Of a stretch of DNA of 7,844 nucleotides, positions 6,102 through 7,844 are shown piece after piece. Position numbers and translations under genes: made by a program. How positions within the stretch are numbered: position 1 is the first letter of the stretch; each line of letters starts with the position of its first letter. Source of the stretch: Geopsychrobacter sp. (GTDB taxonomy: Bacteria > Desulfobacterota > Desulfuromonadia > Desulfuromonadales > Geopsychrobacteraceae); NCBI GenBank assembly GCA_021647445.1, contig JAKIUS010000059.1, positions 1 to 7,844 of the forward strand, given 5' to 3'. The notes below the pieces were generated by a model. It worked only from the letters and a program-made list of their open reading frames with translations, searched no databases and was not told the DNA's origin.

Positions 6102-7844
6102 ATGTCTCAAGCAATTCGTAATATCGCAATTATCGCCCACGTTGACCATGGTAAGACCACGTTGGTTGATGCCATGCTGGTTCAATCCGGCGTCTTTCGT
6201 GAACATCAGGTGATCACCGAACGGGTGATGGACAGCAATGATCTTGAAAAGGAGCGGGGCATCACCATTCTGGCGAAGAACCTTTCGGTTCAGCGTGATG
6301 GTCTCAAAATCAATATCGTAGATACTCCGGGACACGCCGATTTCGGGGGCGAGGTTGAGCGGATCTTGAAGATGGTTGATTCCGTTTTGTTGCTGGTCGA
6401 TGCCTTCGATGGCCCGATGCCACAGACGCGCTTCGTCCTTAAAAAGTCCTTGGAGTTGGGACTGAAGCCGATCGTGGTTATCAATAAAATTGACCGCCCC
6501 GGTTCACGCCCCGAGCTGGTTGTCGATATGGTCTTTGATCTCTTCTGTGAATTGAAGGCCAATGAAGCACAGCTTGATTTTCCGATTGTCTATGCCAGTG
6601 CCAAATTTGGTATTGCGAAGATCGAACTGGCCGATGAGTCGGATAACCTTGATCCGTTGTTCGATGTCATTCGTGACCGGGTCGACCCGCCTCTTGCCGA
6701 TCCGGCAGCTCCTTTTCAAATGCTGGTGACAAATATCGATTACAATAAGTTTATTGGTCGGACGGCCACTGGCAAGATTTTCAACGGTGTTGTAAAGGCA
6801 GGGGAAACCGTTGCGCATATCGACCGGGAAGGGGCTATCCACAACGGTCGTATCAGCAAGCTGCTGGGGTATCAGGGGTTACAGCAGATTGAGCTCAAAG
6901 AGGCCTCGGCTGGCGATATCGTAACCATCGCCGGTTTTGACGGTCTGGGTATCGGCGAGACCCTGGCCTCGGCGGAAACTCCCGTGGCTCTACCTTATGT
7001 GGCGATTGATGAGCCGACCCTGTCGATGAACTTCATTGTTAATTCCTCGCCTTTTGCCGGGAAAGAGGGGAAACTTGTCACTTCGCGTAATATCCGTGAT
7101 CGGTTGATGAAGGAGTTGCGCACCAATGTTGCGCTTAAGGTTGAGGATACTGAAAGTACCGATACCTTCAAGGTCAGTGGGCGCGGTGAGCTGCATCTGT
7201 CGATTTTGATCGAGAATATGCGTCGCGAAGGGTTTGAACTAGCGGTCTCAAAGCCGCAGGTCATCTACCGTGAAGTCGATGGTGTGCGTCATGAGCCGAT
7301 GGAGTATTTGAGCATCGATGTGCCTGAGGAACATCAGGGGACGGTGATCGAAAAGCTCGGTACGCGTAAGGCCGAAATGGTTTCGATGAGCGCGCAGGAC
7401 GGGATTAGCCGTATTGAATTCGTCATTCCAGCACGCGGCTTGATCGGTTTCCGTACTGAATTTATGACTGACACTCGTGGCACCGGGGTTCTCAATCATG
7501 TTTTTCATGAATATGCGCCCTACAAGGGAGAGATCAGTGGACGTCAAAACGGCGTATTAATCGCAATGGGCAGTGGCGAGACGGTCGCTTATTCCCTGTT
7601 TGGTCTGCAGGACCGTGGAATTCTCTTCGTTGGTTCCGGAGTCAAATTCTATGATGGTATGATCATCGGTCAGCATGCCAAGGAGAATGATCTCGTTGTT
7701 AACTGTAGCCGGGGCAAAAAGCTGACCAACGTTCGCTCTTCGGGGACTGATGAGGCGGTGCGCATTATCCCGCCGCGGATTCTTAGTCTGGAACAGGCGC
7801 TGGAGTTTATTGACGACGATGAACTGGTTGAGGTGACTCCTAAG
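6102..7844 (+). CDS. typA: Translational GTPase TypA/BipA (3' end cut by window edge)
   Basis: Ribosome-binding GTPase of the EF-G/LepA superfamily. BipA assists 50S subunit assembly and growth under cold and other stress in enterobacteria. 581 codons are present and open to the edge; family members have roughly 600-615 residues, so about 20-30 are missing. The G domain shows G1 AHVDHGKTT (12-20), G2 T55 in ERGITI (51-56), G3 DTPGH (74-78), G4 NKID (128-131) and G5 SAK (166-168). The EF-Tu-like domain II, domain III and EF-G-like domain V follow, then the TypA-specific C-terminal domain with [19 protein letters not shown] and the near-terminal [17 protein letters not shown], which separates it from LepA and EF-G. 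No frameshift was seen on full translation. The gene is divergent from aroK, with its own promoter and an unusually structured leader. Confidence 0.97.
   Translation, partial: MSQAIRNIAIIAHVDHGKTTLVDAMLVQSGVFREHQVITERVMDSNDLEKERGITILAKNLSVQRDGLKINIVDTPGHADFGGEVERILKMVDSVLLLVDAFDGPMPQTRFVLKKSLELGLKPIVVINKIDRPGSRPELVVDMVFDLFCELKANEAQLDFPIVYASAKFGIAKIELADESDNLDPLFDVIRDRVDPPLADPAAPFQMLVTNIDYNKFIGRTATGKIFNGVVKAGETVAHIDREGAIHNGRISKLLGYQGLQQIELKEASAGDIVTIAGFDGLGIGETLASAETPVALPYVAIDEPTLSMNFIVNSSPFAGKEGKLVTSRNIRDRLMKELRTNVALKVEDTESTDTFKVSGRGELHLSILIENMRREGFELAVSKPQVIYREVDGVRHEPMEYLSIDVPEEHQGTVIEKLGTRKAEMVSMSAQDGISRIEFVIPARGLIGFRTEFMTDTRGTGVLNHVFHEYAPYKGEISGRQNGVLIAMGSGETVAYSLFGLQDRGILFVGSGVKFYDGMIIGQHAKENDLVVNCSRGKKLTNVRSSGTDEAVRIIPPRILSLEQALEFIDDDELVEVTPK

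Noticed and set aside
6084..7547. Several minus-strand frames of 68-112 codons opposite typA
   Set aside because: typA translates without break and with all GTPase motifs on the plus strand; the antisense frames lack ribosome sites and known domains.
1..7844. CRISPR arrays, insertion sequences, tRNA/rRNA genes, prophage or defence islands
   Set aside because: Looked for direct repeat arrays, terminal inverted repeats with transposase motifs and cloverleaf-like sequences on both strands and saw none. Genes are dense, conserved housekeeping functions.

Overview
This window reads as an ordinary chromosomal housekeeping region of a Gram-negative bacterium. It is most likely a member of the Desulfuromonadales (Geobacter/Desulfuromonas/Pelobacter-like, formerly Deltaproteobacteria). 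That guess rests on protein flavour and on the gene cluster (tmk, holB, a PSP1/RicT protein, a short MetG, TatD), which I associate with that group. It is not based on a database search. I see no mobile element, CRISPR array, tRNA or rRNA, phage gene, toxin-antitoxin pair or defence gene.

Layout: positions 1-5175 hold five tightly packed minus-strand genes. Transcription runs from high to low coordinates: tmk (thymidylate kinase), holB (DNA polymerase III delta prime), ricT (PSP1-domain Fe-S protein with a long basic tail), metG (methionyl-tRNA synthetase) and tatD (metal-dependent hydrolase, cut by the left edge). The tmk stop overlaps the holB start (ATGA); the other gaps are 30, 42 and 23 bases, so this is almost certainly one operon. 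A 131-base gap with a TATAAT-type promoter separates it from aroK (shikimate kinase, 5307-5828), also on the minus strand.

A 273-base divergent spacer (5829-6101) follows. It contains a good TTGACA-N17-TATTTT promoter pointing left into aroK and a TTGGCA-N17-CATAAT promoter pointing right into typA (bipA), a ribosome-associated translational GTPase cut by the right edge after 581 codons. The typA leader is about 80 nt long and unusually rich in self-complementary segments.

Functionally the operon joins dTTP supply (Tmk), clamp loading (HolB), RNA processing or regulation (RicT), translation (MetG) and a nuclease-like hydrolase (TatD). The same relative order (tmk - holB - ricT - metS - tatD) occurs in Bacillus subtilis, so this looks like an old conserved gene neighbourhood, not an accessory system. 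The points most worth a second look are the typA leader RNA, the arginine-rich tail on RicT, and whether TatD continues into a fused second domain beyond the edge. I did not find a convincing new biological system here.
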